Shown: piece by piece, positions 10,780 through 20,559 of the stretch
Layout of the letters: each line of letters begins with the position of its first letter
Numbering within the stretch: the first letter of the stretch is position 1
Assembly (NCBI RefSeq): GCF_000311825.1
Contig: NZ_HE978568.1
Location: 1-52,749, forward strand
Source of the DNA: Peptoniphilus grossensis ph5
GTDB lineage: Bacteria > Bacillota > Clostridia > Tissierellales > Peptoniphilaceae
Direction of reading: 5' to 3'
Length of the DNA: 52,749 nucleotides
The notes under the pieces: model-generated
What the model saw: the letters and a program-made list of their open reading frames with translations, nothing else
Told to the model about the DNA's origin: nothing
The model's database searches: none
Program-made: the position numbers and the translations under genes

Positions 10780-11997
10780 TCACTCTGAATCCTTTGAAAG
10801 CAATACATGGACATCAAACCACTGACCGTGAATGGAAATTTTTACATCGCCACCCAGGATTTCTGAAAGATTTTTTACAATGTTAAGTCCAAGTCCTGAG
10901 CCTTCAGAGTGTCTGGACCTGTCTGCCTTTAAAAGTTCTTCAAAGAGTTCATCACTATTCATATTTAATTTTTCATTCATAATATTTTTTACATAAAATT
11001 CAACGCTGGACTCCCTTTCAATTACACCTGCAAGGACCTTTGTGCCAGCTCTTGAGTGTTTAGCCGCATTGGAAAGAAGATTTTCCACGATTCTCACAAA
11101 GAGATTTACATCTGTGTAAATTAAAATTTCGTCGCTAGTTGAGTTGTAGAGAAAATCCAAGTCCTTTTGCTTAAAGAGAGAATCATAGTCGCCATAAATT
11201 TGTAAAATCATTTCATTTAATTCAACTAAGGACCTCTCCACAGCAATGTCCCTGGTGCTAGTCTTTGATGCAAATACTAGGTCCACAATTAGGTCCCTTA
11301 GCCTTGTGGAATTTCTCTTTAAAATGCCTATAAATTTTTTTGCCTCCTCGTCTAATTCATCTTTCTTGGACAAGAGGTCGGCATAATTAATTATTGAAGT
11401 GAGGGGCGTCTTTAAGTCGTGGGAAATATTTGTTATTAGCTCCACCTTTAATTTCTCTGACCTAAAGTTTTCTTCCAGCCTCTTCCTGTCACGCTTTTTG
11501 AAGTCTTCCATTAGGACTGTGATTTTTTCCAGGTACTCATTTTCAAAGGGCTCTGGAATGACAAAGTCGTAGCCATAGAGTATGGACTCCACTAGCTCAA
11601 TGGATAGGGTGTTTTGTGCAAACTGAACTTCAACAATAAAGACTGCACGAAGTATCATAAAGAGAAGGACATTTAAAAGGACTATGCCCTTGGTAAGTAG
11701 GCTGTAAAATAAGATGTATAAAATAAATAGGGTCACATTTAAGGTGCCAAATAGCCTAAAATTTTTAAACTGTCTGTACTTAAAGAGGTTATAGGTAAAA
11801 ACTGTGTCCAATAATTTTCTTCTCTTGATTTTTATAAGGACAAAAAGAAGAGTAACTATCCAAGCCAGGATAAAGTGTTTGTTGATGTTAAAGAGCTCGA
11901 AAATAATTACGCAGGAGGCAAAAATATTTTCCACAAAAATTTTATCTGAAAGATTTACAAAAATTTCCTTAAAATAATCTTTTATATCAGAAAGCAT
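10780..11997 (-). CDS. Sensor histidine kinase
   Basis: The 405-residue membrane kinase has four or so hydrophobic segments in the first 130 residues with almost no extracellular domain, so it probably senses something in or near the membrane. A linker is followed by the HisKA dimerisation helix with the phospho-acceptor His in NISHDLKTPLTSIINYADLL (about residue 196). The HATPase domain follows (about 290-400), with an N box (NLLSNAAKHS) and G box (GSGLGLNIVKNL). Its ATG overlaps the response regulator stop (TAATG), so the pair is translationally coupled. The topology resembles small intramembrane-sensing kinases of Firmicutes. The signal cannot be deduced. Confidence 0.88.
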   Translation of the reverse strand: MLSDIKDYFKEIFVNLSDKIFVENIFASCVIIFELFNINKHFILAWIVTLLFVLIKIKRRKLLDTVFTYNLFKYRQFKNFRLFGTLNVTLFILYILFYSLLTKGIVLLNVLLFMILRAVFIVEVQFAQNTLSIELVESILYGYDFVIPEPFENEYLEKITVLMEDFKKRDRKRLEENFRSEKLKVELITNISHDLKTPLTSIINYADLLSKKDELDEEAKKFIGILKRNSTRLRDLIVDLVFASKTSTRDIAVERSLVELNEMILQIYGDYDSLFKQKDLDFLYNSTSDEILIYTDVNLFVRIVENLLSNAAKHSRAGTKVLAGVIERESSVEFYVKNIMNEKLNMNSDELFEELLKADRSRHSEGSGLGLNIVKNLSEILGGDVKISIHGQWFDVHVLLSKDSE

Positions 11998-12689
11998 TAC
12001 TTTGCCTCAATTTTATATCCCATTCCATAGACAGATTTTATTAAATCAGGTTTTCTTGGATTGATTTCCACCTTGTCGCGAAGGTGAGAGATGTGGACAG
12101 AAATAATTTTTCTCACATCAATTGCCTCGTCTTCCCAAACTCTTTCATAAATTTCATTGGAAGAAAAAACTCTGCCAGGATTTTTTAAGAGAAGATACAA
12201 AATTTTGTATTCATAGGGAGTAAGGCTTACAACTTCTCCCTCAACTCTCACTTCCTTTGACTCATCAGAAAGACTCACTCTTCCAATTTTTATGTCGCCC
12301 TTTTTAATTTCTGATGCACCAAGGGAAAAATACCTTCTTATAAGAGAGTTTACCCTTGCAGTAAGCTCCACTGCGTTAAAGGGTTTTGTTATGTAATCAT
12401 CTGCCCCCACATTTAAGCCCACAATCTTATCTGTAACTTCACTCTTTGCAGAAAGCACAATGATAGGAATATTTGTAACTTCGCGCATTTTCATAATTAG
12501 AGTTATGCCATCCATAACGGGCATCATAATGTCTATGATTGCAAGATGTATTTCTTTTTTTTCTAGTATTTCAAGAGCAGAGGCACCGTCTTCTGCAGTA
12601 AAAACGCTGTAGCCTTCTGCCTTTAAATAAATTTCTATTGCGTCTAAGATATCTCTCTCGTCGTCGCAAACTAATATATTGTAATCCAT
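11997..12689 (-). CDS. OmpR/PhoB-family response regulator
   Basis: About 230 residues. The receiver domain (1-120) has the acidic pair in CDDERD, the phosphoacceptor Asp in LAIIDIMMP (about residue 50), Thr/Ser in IVLSAK and Lys in DYITKPF. The C-terminal winged-helix domain (about 130-228) shows LTPYEYKILYLLLKNPGRVF and VYGMGYKIE. I choose the ATG at 12689 over two ATG codons 9 and 6 bases upstream because the AAAGG ribosome site would touch those. Partner of the downstream kinase. Targets are unknown; the divergent yihY-like gene shares the intergenic region and is one candidate. Confidence 0.9.
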   Translation of the reverse strand: MDYNILVCDDERDILDAIEIYLKAEGYSVFTAEDGASALEILEKKEIHLAIIDIMMPVMDGITLIMKMREVTNIPIIVLSAKSEVTDKIVGLNVGADDYITKPFNAVELTARVNSLIRRYFSLGASEIKKGDIKIGRVSLSDESKEVRVEGEVVSLTPYEYKILYLLLKNPGRVFSSNEIYERVWEDEAIDVRKIISVHISHLRDKVEINPRKPDLIKSVYGMGYKIEAK

Positions 12690-12708
12690 AATCATCATCC
12701 TTTACTCT

Positions 12709-12755
12709 ATTTTATCATGTAACGAATTGTTATAACATAAAATTTAATATATAAT
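12709..12755. promoter_or_regulatory. Overlapping divergent promoters, two-component system and YihY gene
   Basis: Plus strand: TTGTTA (12727-12732), 17 bases, TATAAT (12750-12755), for the YihY-like gene. Minus strand: extended -10 TGATAAAAT ending at 12709, with no good -35, for the response regulator. The minus promoter's -35 zone falls on the plus promoter's -35, so the two should compete or share a regulator. Confidence 0.5.
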
Positions 12756-12771
12756 ACACAAGAGGTGTTCA

Positions 12772-13695
12772 ATGAAATTTTTAAATAATTTTATAGATAA
12801 ATCAAAGGACAAAAAAGCCTTTACTTTTTTTGACAAATTAATTTATAGAATATTAAATCACGACACTCTCTCCTATGGAGGCAGTCTCACATATTTTTTA
12901 GTTCTATCAATTTTTCCTTTTTTAATTTCATTAATAAATGCAATTAATTTTTCAGGGATTTTAGACCCAGAATATATTTTTTCACTCTTAGATGTGCTTC
13001 CCAGTGAAATCCAAAGCATTGTCACAGATTTTTTGAGAGAGCTTCAAAGTTCATCTTCAGGATCTTTCTTCACAATTTCCTTTGTGGCAGGACTTTTTAC
13101 TGCATCAACTGCAGTTTTTAAATTAATAAAAATAATAAATTCATCCTATGGTTTTGTTGAAAAGAGAGGTTTTATTAAGCTAAGGCTCATTGCCCTCTTC
13201 TTCACTCTTTCACTTATCACCATGTTTTTTATGCTGATCCTAACGCAAATCTTTGGCGAAATAATTTATGCAACGGCTATAAAATACTTGGACATAGACA
13301 ATGAATTTTTCGACAAGATGTGGCGGATAGCAAAAAATATAATCCCCCTAGCCTATATGTTAATTACCTTTATGCTCCTCTACAAGTTTTCTCCATCAAA
13401 TAGCAAGGAGAACATGGTGACTTTTAAGGGAGTCCTTCCTGGTGCAATTTTTTCAACATTGGGCGTAATCATTGTTTCCATAGTCTTTGGATTCTATGTG
13501 TCAAACTTTGGAAATTACTCCATCACCTATGGGTCTCTTGGAGGTATTATAATTTTTTTAATTTGGCTTTATTTACTTTCAATAATTATTTTAATTGGGG
13601 CAGAGATAAATGCAACTCTCTACTCCATGAAAAATTTTAAGTCTTTAAATATTTGGCCAAGACATGATTCCATTTTTAAAAATTTTGATAATTAG
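12772..13695 (+). CDS. YihY/BrkB-family membrane protein
   Basis: The 307-residue polytopic membrane protein has about six hydrophobic segments. It shows the family's GGSLTYFLVLSIFPFLISLI near residue 37 and the later YKFSPSN, GVLPGAIFSTLG and YGSLGGIIIFLIWLYLLSII, with the C-terminal GAEINA. The family was once annotated as ribonuclease BN, which is now considered wrong; transport or envelope functions are suspected. An AGAGGTG ribosome site precedes the ATG. The last 4 bases overlap the end of the convergent ComF-family gene, with no terminator between them. Confidence 0.85.
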   Translation: MKFLNNFIDKSKDKKAFTFFDKLIYRILNHDTLSYGGSLTYFLVLSIFPFLISLINAINFSGILDPEYIFSLLDVLPSEIQSIVTDFLRELQSSSSGSFFTISFVAGLFTASTAVFKLIKIINSSYGFVEKRGFIKLRLIALFFTLSLITMFFMLILTQIFGEIIYATAIKYLDIDNEFFDKMWRIAKNIIPLAYMLITFMLLYKFSPSNSKENMVTFKGVLPGAIFSTLGVIIVSIVFGFYVSNFGNYSITYGSLGGIIIFLIWLYLLSIIILIGAEINATLYSMKNFKSLNIWPRHDSIFKNFDN

Positions 13696-14294
13696 GCAAT
13701 TTCTGTGGCTGCAATAAGTGCAGTCACTTTTTTTATGCCTGCAGCCTTGGCAACTTTTACAAGTTCAGAAATAGTTGTGCCTGTAGTTATTACATCGTCT
13801 ACAATTATTATTTCCTCTGGAGCCTTTTTTACAACAAAGGCATTTTTTAAGTTTTCTTGACGCTGGTCTTTTTTTAGACCTACTTGAAATTTTGTGTCCT
13901 TAACTTTCTCGAAGACTTCTTGGCACTTTAAATCAAGTTTCTTTGCAATAGTCTCTGCCAAAATTTTCGATTGATTGTAGCCTCTTTCCCTCTCTCGGCG
14001 AGGGTGCATGGGGACAAAGGTCAAAACTACTTCAGATAAATTTCTCTCCAAAAGTTTTTCTATCATAATTTCAGAAATAATTTCTCCATAGGAGAGCTTA
14101 CCCTTGAACTTAAAGTCGATTATGAGCCTTCTCATTATGCCAGCATAAGTTGAGGAGACAATTAAATCGTCAAGGCCATCTATGTCATAGTAAAAAGTTG
14201 GGTTTTTATTGACAAGCTCATAACAAGCAGGGCAAAGTCCATAGTTTTTTACAATTTTTCCGCAGAGGGGGCAATTATTTTCCATTAACTTCAT
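13692..14294 (-). CDS. ComF-family phosphoribosyltransferase-like protein
   Basis: The 200-residue protein has an N-terminal zinc ribbon (CPLCGK...CPACYE, residues about 8-24) and a C-terminal type I phosphoribosyltransferase fold. The PRPP-binding motif is IIIVDDVITTGTT (about 165-177), and the family segment HPRRERERGYNQS is near 105. In Bacillus, ComFC acts with the ComFA helicase in DNA uptake; many genomes carry ComF without ComFA and its substrate is unclear. Its ATG lies inside the last codons of recD2 (20-base overlap) with a GAGG site in recD2, so it is translationally coupled to a DNA helicase, which agrees with a DNA-related role. Confidence 0.85.
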   Translation of the reverse strand: MKLMENNCPLCGKIVKNYGLCPACYELVNKNPTFYYDIDGLDDLIVSSTYAGIMRRLIIDFKFKGKLSYGEIISEIMIEKLLERNLSEVVLTFVPMHPRRERERGYNQSKILAETIAKKLDLKCQEVFEKVKDTKFQVGLKKDQRQENLKNAFVVKKAPEEIIIVDDVITTGTTISELVKVAKAAGIKKVTALIAATEIA

Positions 14295-16458
14295 TTTGCT
14301 TCCTCAATTTTTCTGCCAAGTTAGAATATCTCTTAACAGTTTTATTATTTTCAATCATCTTCACAAGGTACTCACTTTGACCAACTAAGACCACTGCCTT
14401 TGATGCACGAGTTATGGCTGTGTAAATTAAATTCCTAGTAAGTAGCATTGGCGCTGCCCGGTAAAGGGGAATTACAACTACTGGAAATTCACTGCCCTGA
14501 GACTTGTGGATAGTCATGGCATAGGCAAGTGCCAGCTCGTCTAAGTTCTCACTTGAATATTCCACGCTTCTCACATCGTCAAAGACCACTGTAAGCTTTT
14601 TATTTTCCTTGTCAATTTTTGAAATGTAGCCTAGGTCGCCATTGAAGACTCCCTTTTGTCTGTCCTCATAAAATTCATTTTCAATCTTTGACTCAAGCTC
14701 ATAATTATTTTTCGTCTGAAGAACTCTGTCGCCAAGCTTAAATTTTTTGCCTAGGACTTCTATGCAGTCTTCATTTTTATTTAAGTGCTCTTGGAGAACC
14801 TTATTGAGATTGATAGTGCCGTGATTTCCCTTTTTAGTTGGCGTCAAAACCTGGACTTCACTTTCACTTACATTAAAATAATTGGGAAGTCTAGTCTTTA
14901 CTAAATCCTTAATAATTTCAAGACCCTTAACCTCTCCTCTTTCAGCAATCATAAAGAAGTCGCCCACATTTAAAATAGGCATCTCGCCCTTATTTATTAG
15001 GTGAGCATTTTTTACAATCATGGACTCCTCTGACTGCCTGAAAATTTCTTCCAGGTTCACAGACTCAATTACGCCAGACTTTAAAATATCTGCAAGGACA
15101 TTTCCTGCCCCAACAGAAGGCAGTTGATCCTTGTCGCCAACTAAAATAAGTCTTGTTGGGCTTTCAATGGACTTTAAAAGTGTTTCCATGAGAAGGATAT
15201 CCACCATGGACACTTCATCAAGGATCAAAACATCGCATTCAAGCTCTTCAATATTTGAAAAGCCCAGGTCTCCTGCAAAGCCAATTTCAAGAAGCTTGTG
15301 AATGGTAAAGGCATCACGACCAGTTTGCTCTTTCATCCTCTTGGCAGCCCTGCCTGTAGGTGCAGCAAGCTTTATGACTTTATTCATGGACTCAAAGATG
15401 TCGATTAAGACCTTTAGGGTGGTAGTCTTTCCCGTACCAGGTCCACCAGTTATGACAAAGACTCCTCTATTTATTGCCTCTTTAACAGCCCTTCTCTGAG
15501 TCTTTGAAAGCTCAATCTCCCTAAATTTTTCTGTATCAGAAATTTTTTTGTCTATGTCAATTTCTTCCTCAAAGGAAATATTTAAATCATTTAATTTTCC
15601 TGCCACATAATTTTCTGCAGCCAGATATCTTGCAATGTAGCAGTTGTAATTTTCGCCATCTCTTTCCACAAAAAAATTTTTCTCAAGACTTAGGGTCCTT
15701 GCAAGGTCATCTCTATCTTCAAAATTTAAGCCCAAAATTTTTTCCGATGCCCTAACTAATTTATCCAGAGGAAGATAGGTGTGCCCATCTCTATTGGCAA
15801 GCATGAGGGCATACTTTAGGCCTGCAATTTTTCTAAAATCAGAATCCTTTTCTATGCCAAGGCTTTCTGCAATCTCATCAGCCTTTTTAAAACCAATGCC
15901 TCTAACACTACCAATTAAATCGTAGGGATTTCTCCTTACAATCTCTATGGACTCTTCGCCATACTCCTTGTAAATTTTTAAAATCACAGAGGCAGGCAGG
16001 TTGTACCTAGAAAAATAAAGAAAAATTTTTCTCATGGCATATTGCTTGTCCAGGGCTTCCTTTATATCCCTATATTTCTTTTTCCCAATGCCTTCCACAG
16101 ACAAAAGTTTCTCGGGATTTTTTTCTATTACATCAAGAGTTTCGTCCTTAAATTTATTTACAATTCGCTCTGCCATTTTTTCGCCAACATGAGGTATATT
16201 TGCACTTGAAAGGTAGGAGATAATGGCAGCTTCGCCCTCGGGCATGACTTCTTCCATTTCCACAAAGGCAAACTGCTCGCCGTATTTATTGTGATATGTA
16301 AAATCTCCTGTGAATTTGTATTTTAAATTTGTCTTAAAAATTGTAGCAGAGCCCACTATGACAAGGTCACCATCAGTTGAAGTTATCTTGGCAACAGTGT
16401 ATCCATTTTCTTCATTTCTAAAAATAATTCTCTCCACAATTCCTTCAAGAGTAATCAA
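14275..16458 (-). CDS. recD2: RecD2-type ATP-dependent DNA helicase
   Basis: Superfamily 1B 5'-3' helicase that works without RecBC, as in Deinococcus and Bacillus. The 727 residues contain an N-terminal OB-like region (1-75), helix-hairpin-helix repeats (about 85-200: IPHVGEKMAERIV, VEGIGKKKYRDI, VRGIGFKKADEI) and the motor. Walker A is GGPGTGKTT at 338-346, Walker B is LILDEVSMVD, and later motifs are LVGDKDQLPSVGAGNVL and YAMTIHKSQGSEFPVVV. Translation starts at a TTG (16456-16458) 6 bases after GAGGTG; no ATG is near. Roles in replication-fork and mismatch repair are known for the family. First gene of a recD2-comF operon. Confidence 0.92.
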   Translation of the reverse strand: MITLEGIVERIIFRNEENGYTVAKITSTDGDLVIVGSATIFKTNLKYKFTGDFTYHNKYGEQFAFVEMEEVMPEGEAAIISYLSSANIPHVGEKMAERIVNKFKDETLDVIEKNPEKLLSVEGIGKKKYRDIKEALDKQYAMRKIFLYFSRYNLPASVILKIYKEYGEESIEIVRRNPYDLIGSVRGIGFKKADEIAESLGIEKDSDFRKIAGLKYALMLANRDGHTYLPLDKLVRASEKILGLNFEDRDDLARTLSLEKNFFVERDGENYNCYIARYLAAENYVAGKLNDLNISFEEEIDIDKKISDTEKFREIELSKTQRRAVKEAINRGVFVITGGPGTGKTTTLKVLIDIFESMNKVIKLAAPTGRAAKRMKEQTGRDAFTIHKLLEIGFAGDLGFSNIEELECDVLILDEVSMVDILLMETLLKSIESPTRLILVGDKDQLPSVGAGNVLADILKSGVIESVNLEEIFRQSEESMIVKNAHLINKGEMPILNVGDFFMIAERGEVKGLEIIKDLVKTRLPNYFNVSESEVQVLTPTKKGNHGTINLNKVLQEHLNKNEDCIEVLGKKFKLGDRVLQTKNNYELESKIENEFYEDRQKGVFNGDLGYISKIDKENKKLTVVFDDVRSVEYSSENLDELALAYAMTIHKSQGSEFPVVVIPLYRAAPMLLTRNLIYTAITRASKAVVLVGQSEYLVKMIENNKTVKRYSNLAEKLRKQNEVNGK

Positions 16459-16576
16459 TTACAACACCTCGCCTTTATTGTATCAATAAATTAGAATTAA
16501 ATACAGAAAATAATTTAGGCTAAAATCTTATAGGATTCTCAAAAATTTTTATAACTTTTTAAAAATTTTTTCCACT

Positions 16577-16600
16577 AAAAAAGAGGTCCTCCTGGACCCC
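16577..16600 (-). terminator. Terminator of the PspC-domain gene
   Basis: Seven-bp GC-rich stem GGGGTCC / GGACCTC with a 4-base loop (16583-16600), followed by six T on the minus strand. It lies 4 bases after the stop codon of the gene ending at 16604. Confidence 0.8.
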
Positions 16601-16603
16601 TTC

Positions 16604-16915
16604 TCAATAAAAATCTTCATCAGATTTTTTCTTTTGTTCTTCATAAATATCTCTGTAATTTTCTTCGTAGTCTTTTACTCTTTCATGAGGCTCTTTGAAC
16701 TTTTCGCCGTAGCTATCATCTATCCTATTGCCATAGGGCTCAGATGGAATGATAATGGCAAGGGCAATGTAAACCCAAATGCTAAGTCCGCCAGGCACTA
16801 TTAACAAAAAGGTAATCAGCCTAACAATTGTAGAGTCAATGCCCAAATATTCAGCTATGCCACCACAAACGCCTGCCAAGACTCTATCCTTTCGTGACCT
16901 ATAAAGTTTCTTCAT
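16604..16915 (-). CDS. PspC-domain membrane protein
   Basis: A small (103 aa) protein with the PspC signature at its N-terminus: LYRSRKDRVLAGVCGGIAEY, then LGIDSTIVRLI, followed by one hydrophobic helix (about 38-57, ending ALAIIIP). The C-terminal 45 residues are acidic, Tyr/Glu-rich and probably cytoplasmic. PspC-domain proteins of Gram-positives sit in the membrane and take part in envelope stress responses, often without the enterobacterial psp genes. It stands alone between pyc and recD2 with its own strong terminator. Family assignment is clear; role is inferred. Confidence 0.85.
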   Translation of the reverse strand: MKKLYRSRKDRVLAGVCGGIAEYLGIDSTIVRLITFLLIVPGGLSIWVYIALAIIIPSEPYGNRIDDSYGEKFKEPHERVKDYEENYRDIYEEQKKKSDEDFY

Positions 16916-16979
16916 TTCACACTTCCTTTGACTTTAAAATAAAATCTATTCACAAAAATTTTACCCAAGATGAAAGTTT

Positions 16980-19900
16980 TTATTCAAAGGACAAAAGTAG
17001 CTCGCCACTTTCCACCATGTCGCCTTCTCTTACAAAGATATCCTTAACTTTTCCGTCAATGTTTGCCACAATATTTGTCTCCATCTTCATGGCCTCAGCT
17101 ATAAATAATTTGTCGCCCTTTTTGACTTTTTCACCTTCACTTACAAGGACCTTTACGATCTTTCCTGGAATAGAAGAGCCAACTTCCCTTTCATTTTTTG
17201 GATCTGCATAAATTTTTTCCTCACTAGAAATTTCTCCGCTCTTAACAGTTTCGTCCTTGATGTTAATAGTTCTTCTTGAGCCATTTATTTCGAAAGTTAA
17301 ATTCCTTGTGCCATTTTCCAAAAGTTTTCCAACTTCAATTAATGTGACGATTAAAGTTTTTCCCTCTTCAATGGAAATTTCTGTGGATTCCCCTTCCATT
17401 AGTCCGTGGAAAAATACATCAGAGCCAATTCTTGTAACTTCTCCATTTTCTTTTATATAGTCGATGTAGTCGTCAAAGACCTTTGGATAAAGGGCAGAAG
17501 AAATTAAGTCCTCTTCACTTGGCTCTATGCCCTTGTCTTCCAAATGTTTTTTTATTGCATCAAAGTCTTCATCAGGAAGAAGCTGGCCAGGTCTTTTTGT
17601 AATAGGCTTTTCTCCCTTTAAAATCATATCTTGCAAATCTTTTGGGAAGCCGCCGTAAGGTTGACCCATCATGCCCCTAAAGTAAGTCATTACAGAATCT
17701 GGATAGTCAAGATTTTTGCCCTTATCTAAAATATTTTCTGGAGTAAGTTCATTTTGCACCATGAAAATTGCAAAGTCGCCTACCATTTTTGAGGAAGGAG
17801 TAACCTTAACTATGTCGCCAACCATTTCGTTGACGCGCTTATACATTTCCTTTACATCCTTAAACTTGTGTCCAAGTCCAAAGGATTCTACTTGTGGCTT
17901 TAAGTTTGAATATTGTCCACCAGGAATTTCATACTTATAAATTTCTGTAGTTCCAGATTTTAAATCAGATTCAAAGTTTGCATAGACAGGTCTTACTGCT
18001 GCCCAATATTTTGAAATGTCTTCAGCCTTATCGAGATCAATTTCTGTGTCCCTGTCAGTATTTTTAAGGGCAGCCACAACAGAATTTAGGGCAGGCTGTG
18101 AAGTTAGTCCACTCATAGAGTTTACTGCTGTATCAACAATGTCAACGCCAGCTTCTTCGGCTTGCAAAATTGTTGCAACGCCGTTACCTGTAGTGTCGTG
18201 AGTGTGAAGGTGAATTGGTAGGCCAATTTCTTCCTTCAAGTTTTTAATTAATTTCTTGGCTGCATAAGGCTTTAGTAGTCCAGACATATCCTTTATGCCA
18301 ATGATGTGGGCACCAGTCTTTTCAAGTTCCTTGGCAAAGTCTACATAATATTTTATAGAATACTTGTCCCTGTATTCGTCTAAGATGTCGCCAGTGTAGC
18401 ACATAGTTGCCTCTGCAATCTTGTCATTTTTAAGAACCTCGTCAATGGAAAGTTGCATGCCTGGTAGCCAGTTTAGGGAGTCAAAAACCCTAAACAAATC
18501 AATTCCATTTTTTGAAGATTCTTTTATGAATTTTACAACAACATTGTCGGGATAATTTTTGTAGCCAACAGTGTTGTTGCCGCGAATTAACATTTGCAAA
18601 AGCATATTTGGCATTTTTTCACGCAAAATTTTTAATCTTTCCCAGGGATCTTCGTGCAAAAATCTGTAGGCAACATCAAAAGTTGCGCCGCCCCACATTT
18701 CCACAGAGAACAACTTATCCATGTTGTAGTTTAAAGCTTCAGCAATCTTTACAAGGTCAATAGTTCTCATTCTTGTAGCCATGAGAGATTGGTGAGCGTC
18801 ACGCATAGTTGTATCTGTCAAGAGAAGTTTTTTCTCTTCCAAAATATGTTTCTTTAAGCCTTCTCCACCAAGCTTGTCAAAAATTTGCTTGTAGCCTTCA
18901 AAACTTTTCCTTTCAAAGTCTGGCACCTGTGGCACATCAAAATTCTTTTCCAAAGCCTTAGAGTCGTTGACAACTTTTTCGCCAATAATTTTCATTAGCC
19001 TTAACTCTTTGTCCTTAGATGATTTTATTTCAAATAATTCTGGATGTTCTTCTATAAAGCCAGTGTCGCAAGTTCCCTCTTGAAATTCTTTTGTATTTAA
19101 AACATTTAACAAAAATCCAATATTAGTTTTTACTCCGCCTACCTTAAGTTCAGATAAAGACCTCTTTGCCTTTCTAATTGTGTCCTTCCAAGTCCTTGCT
19201 TCGGTGATGACCTTGACAAGAAGTGAGTCGTAATAAGGAGAGATGACAGCACCAGTAAAGCCGTTGCCACCGTCAAGCCTTACACCAAAGCCTGAAGATG
19301 ACCTATATAAATTAATTTGACCAGTGTCAGGCATAAAATTATTTAGAGGATCTTCAGTTGTCACACGACATTGAATAGAAAAACCTCTGTGTTCAATGGA
19401 ATCTTGACTCTTGATGCCGATTTCATCACTGTCAAGCTTGTAGCCCATGGCAATTAAAATTTGTGACTGCACAATGTCAATGTCTGTGCACATTTCTGTT
19501 ACAGTGTGTTCCACTTGCACTCTAGGATTTACTTCTATAAAGAAGTGGTCGCCCTTGGAATCAACTAAAAATTCCACAGTGCCTGCATTAGAATAGCCAA
19601 TGGACCTGGCAATCTTTAGAGCATCTTGGCAAATTTCTTCCCTGAGTTCCTTTGGAAGAGAGAAGGCTGGAGTGTATTCAATTACCTTTTGGTGACGCCT
19701 TTGAATTGAGCAGTCCCTTTCGTAAAGATGGACGATGTTTCCATACTCGTCGCCTAAAATTTGCACTTCAATATGTTTTGGCTTGTGAAGATATTTTTCA
19801 ATGAACATTGAATCATCGCCAAAGGCTTTTTTTGCTTCATTTTTTGCAGATTCAAATTTTTCTAAAAGTTCATCTTCGCCTTCAGCAATTCTCATTCCTC

Positions 19901-20405
19901 TACCGCCACCACCAGCAGCAGCTTTTATCATTACAGGATAGCCGCAAGATTTTGCAAATAAGAGAGCCTCTTCTTCATTTTTAATCGGCTTTTCAATTCC
20001 AGGAATAGTGGCAACTCCTGCTTCTTTTGCAACGATTTTTGAAGTTATTTTGTCGCCAAGCTTTTCCATGACTTCAGACTTGGGACCAATAAAAGTTATT
20101 CCCTCTTCTTCACACTTTCTTGCAAATTCTGGATTTTCAGACAAAAATCCATAGCCTGGATGAATTGCATCAACGCCCTTTTTCTTGGCAAGACTAATTA
20201 TTTCGTCAATATCAAGATAGGCATCAAGAGGCGATTTCCCCTTGCCAATTAAGTAGGACTCGTCTGCCTTAGTCCTAAAAAGGGCAAGTCTATCTTCTTC
20301 AGAATAAATTGCAACAGAGCGAATCCCCATTTCTCTAGCTGCTCTAAATATTCTAATTGCAATCTCACCACGATTTGCTACTAAAATTCTCTTAAACTTT
20401 TTCAT
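16980..20405 (-). CDS. pyc: Pyruvate carboxylase
   Basis: Biotin enzyme that makes oxaloacetate from pyruvate, bicarbonate and ATP. The single 1141-residue chain has all domains in order: biotin carboxylase (1-450; RILVANRGEIAIRIFRAARE, AAAGGGGRGMRI, EVNPRVQVEHTVTE), carboxyltransferase (about 520-820; DTTMRDAHQSLMATRMR, the metal-binding HLHTHDTTGNG), a central allosteric linker region, and the C-terminal biotinyl domain with EAMKMETN, whose Lys 1107 is the biotin site. Length is normal for the one-chain form. It is monocistronic: a terminator (20468-20492) isolates it upstream, and a -10 TATAAT lies about 50 bases before the start. No biotin ligase gene is in the window. It likely replenishes oxaloacetate for amino acid synthesis. 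Confidence 0.96.
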   Translation of the reverse strand: MKKFKRILVANRGEIAIRIFRAAREMGIRSVAIYSEEDRLALFRTKADESYLIGKGKSPLDAYLDIDEIISLAKKKGVDAIHPGYGFLSENPEFARKCEEEGITFIGPKSEVMEKLGDKITSKIVAKEAGVATIPGIEKPIKNEEEALLFAKSCGYPVMIKAAAGGGGRGMRIAEGEDELLEKFESAKNEAKKAFGDDSMFIEKYLHKPKHIEVQILGDEYGNIVHLYERDCSIQRRHQKVIEYTPAFSLPKELREEICQDALKIARSIGYSNAGTVEFLVDSKGDHFFIEVNPRVQVEHTVTEMCTDIDIVQSQILIAMGYKLDSDEIGIKSQDSIEHRGFSIQCRVTTEDPLNNFMPDTGQINLYRSSSGFGVRLDGGNGFTGAVISPYYDSLLVKVITEARTWKDTIRKAKRSLSELKVGGVKTNIGFLLNVLNTKEFQEGTCDTGFIEEHPELFEIKSSKDKELRLMKIIGEKVVNDSKALEKNFDVPQVPDFERKSFEGYKQIFDKLGGEGLKKHILEEKKLLLTDTTMRDAHQSLMATRMRTIDLVKIAEALNYNMDKLFSVEMWGGATFDVAYRFLHEDPWERLKILREKMPNMLLQMLIRGNNTVGYKNYPDNVVVKFIKESSKNGIDLFRVFDSLNWLPGMQLSIDEVLKNDKIAEATMCYTGDILDEYRDKYSIKYYVDFAKELEKTGAHIIGIKDMSGLLKPYAAKKLIKNLKEEIGLPIHLHTHDTTGNGVATILQAEEAGVDIVDTAVNSMSGLTSQPALNSVVAALKNTDRDTEIDLDKAEDISKYWAAVRPVYANFESDLKSGTTEIYKYEIPGGQYSNLKPQVESFGLGHKFKDVKEMYKRVNEMVGDIVKVTPSSKMVGDFAIFMVQNELTPENILDKGKNLDYPDSVMTYFRGMMGQPYGGFPKDLQDMILKGEKPITKRPGQLLPDEDFDAIKKHLEDKGIEPSEEDLISSALYPKVFDDYIDYIKENGEVTRIGSDVFFHGLMEGESTEISIEEGKTLIVTLIEVGKLLENGTRNLTFEINGSRRTINIKDETVKSGEISSEEKIYADPKNEREVGSSIPGKIVKVLVSEGEKVKKGDKLFIAEAMKMETNIVANIDGKVKDIFVREGDMVESGELLLSFE

Positions 20406-20467
20406 GTTTTCCTCCCTTTTAGTTTTACATATTATACATCAAATATGAAGTAAAGTGTAGAAGTAAG

Positions 20468-20492
20468 AAAAAAAAGACCCAAAAATGAGTCT
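20468..20492 (-). terminator. Terminator isolating pyc from the upstream repeat region
   Basis: Six-bp stem AGACTC / GGGTCT (20475-20492, one G-U pair) followed by seven T on the minus strand. It would stop transcription coming from the toxin-antitoxin region before pyc. Confidence 0.5.
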
Positions 20493-20559
20493 CTAAGATT
20501 AAGCTTATATTATTATAAAATTTTTATTTAACTTACAATAGCTTGCTTTACATGTCGAT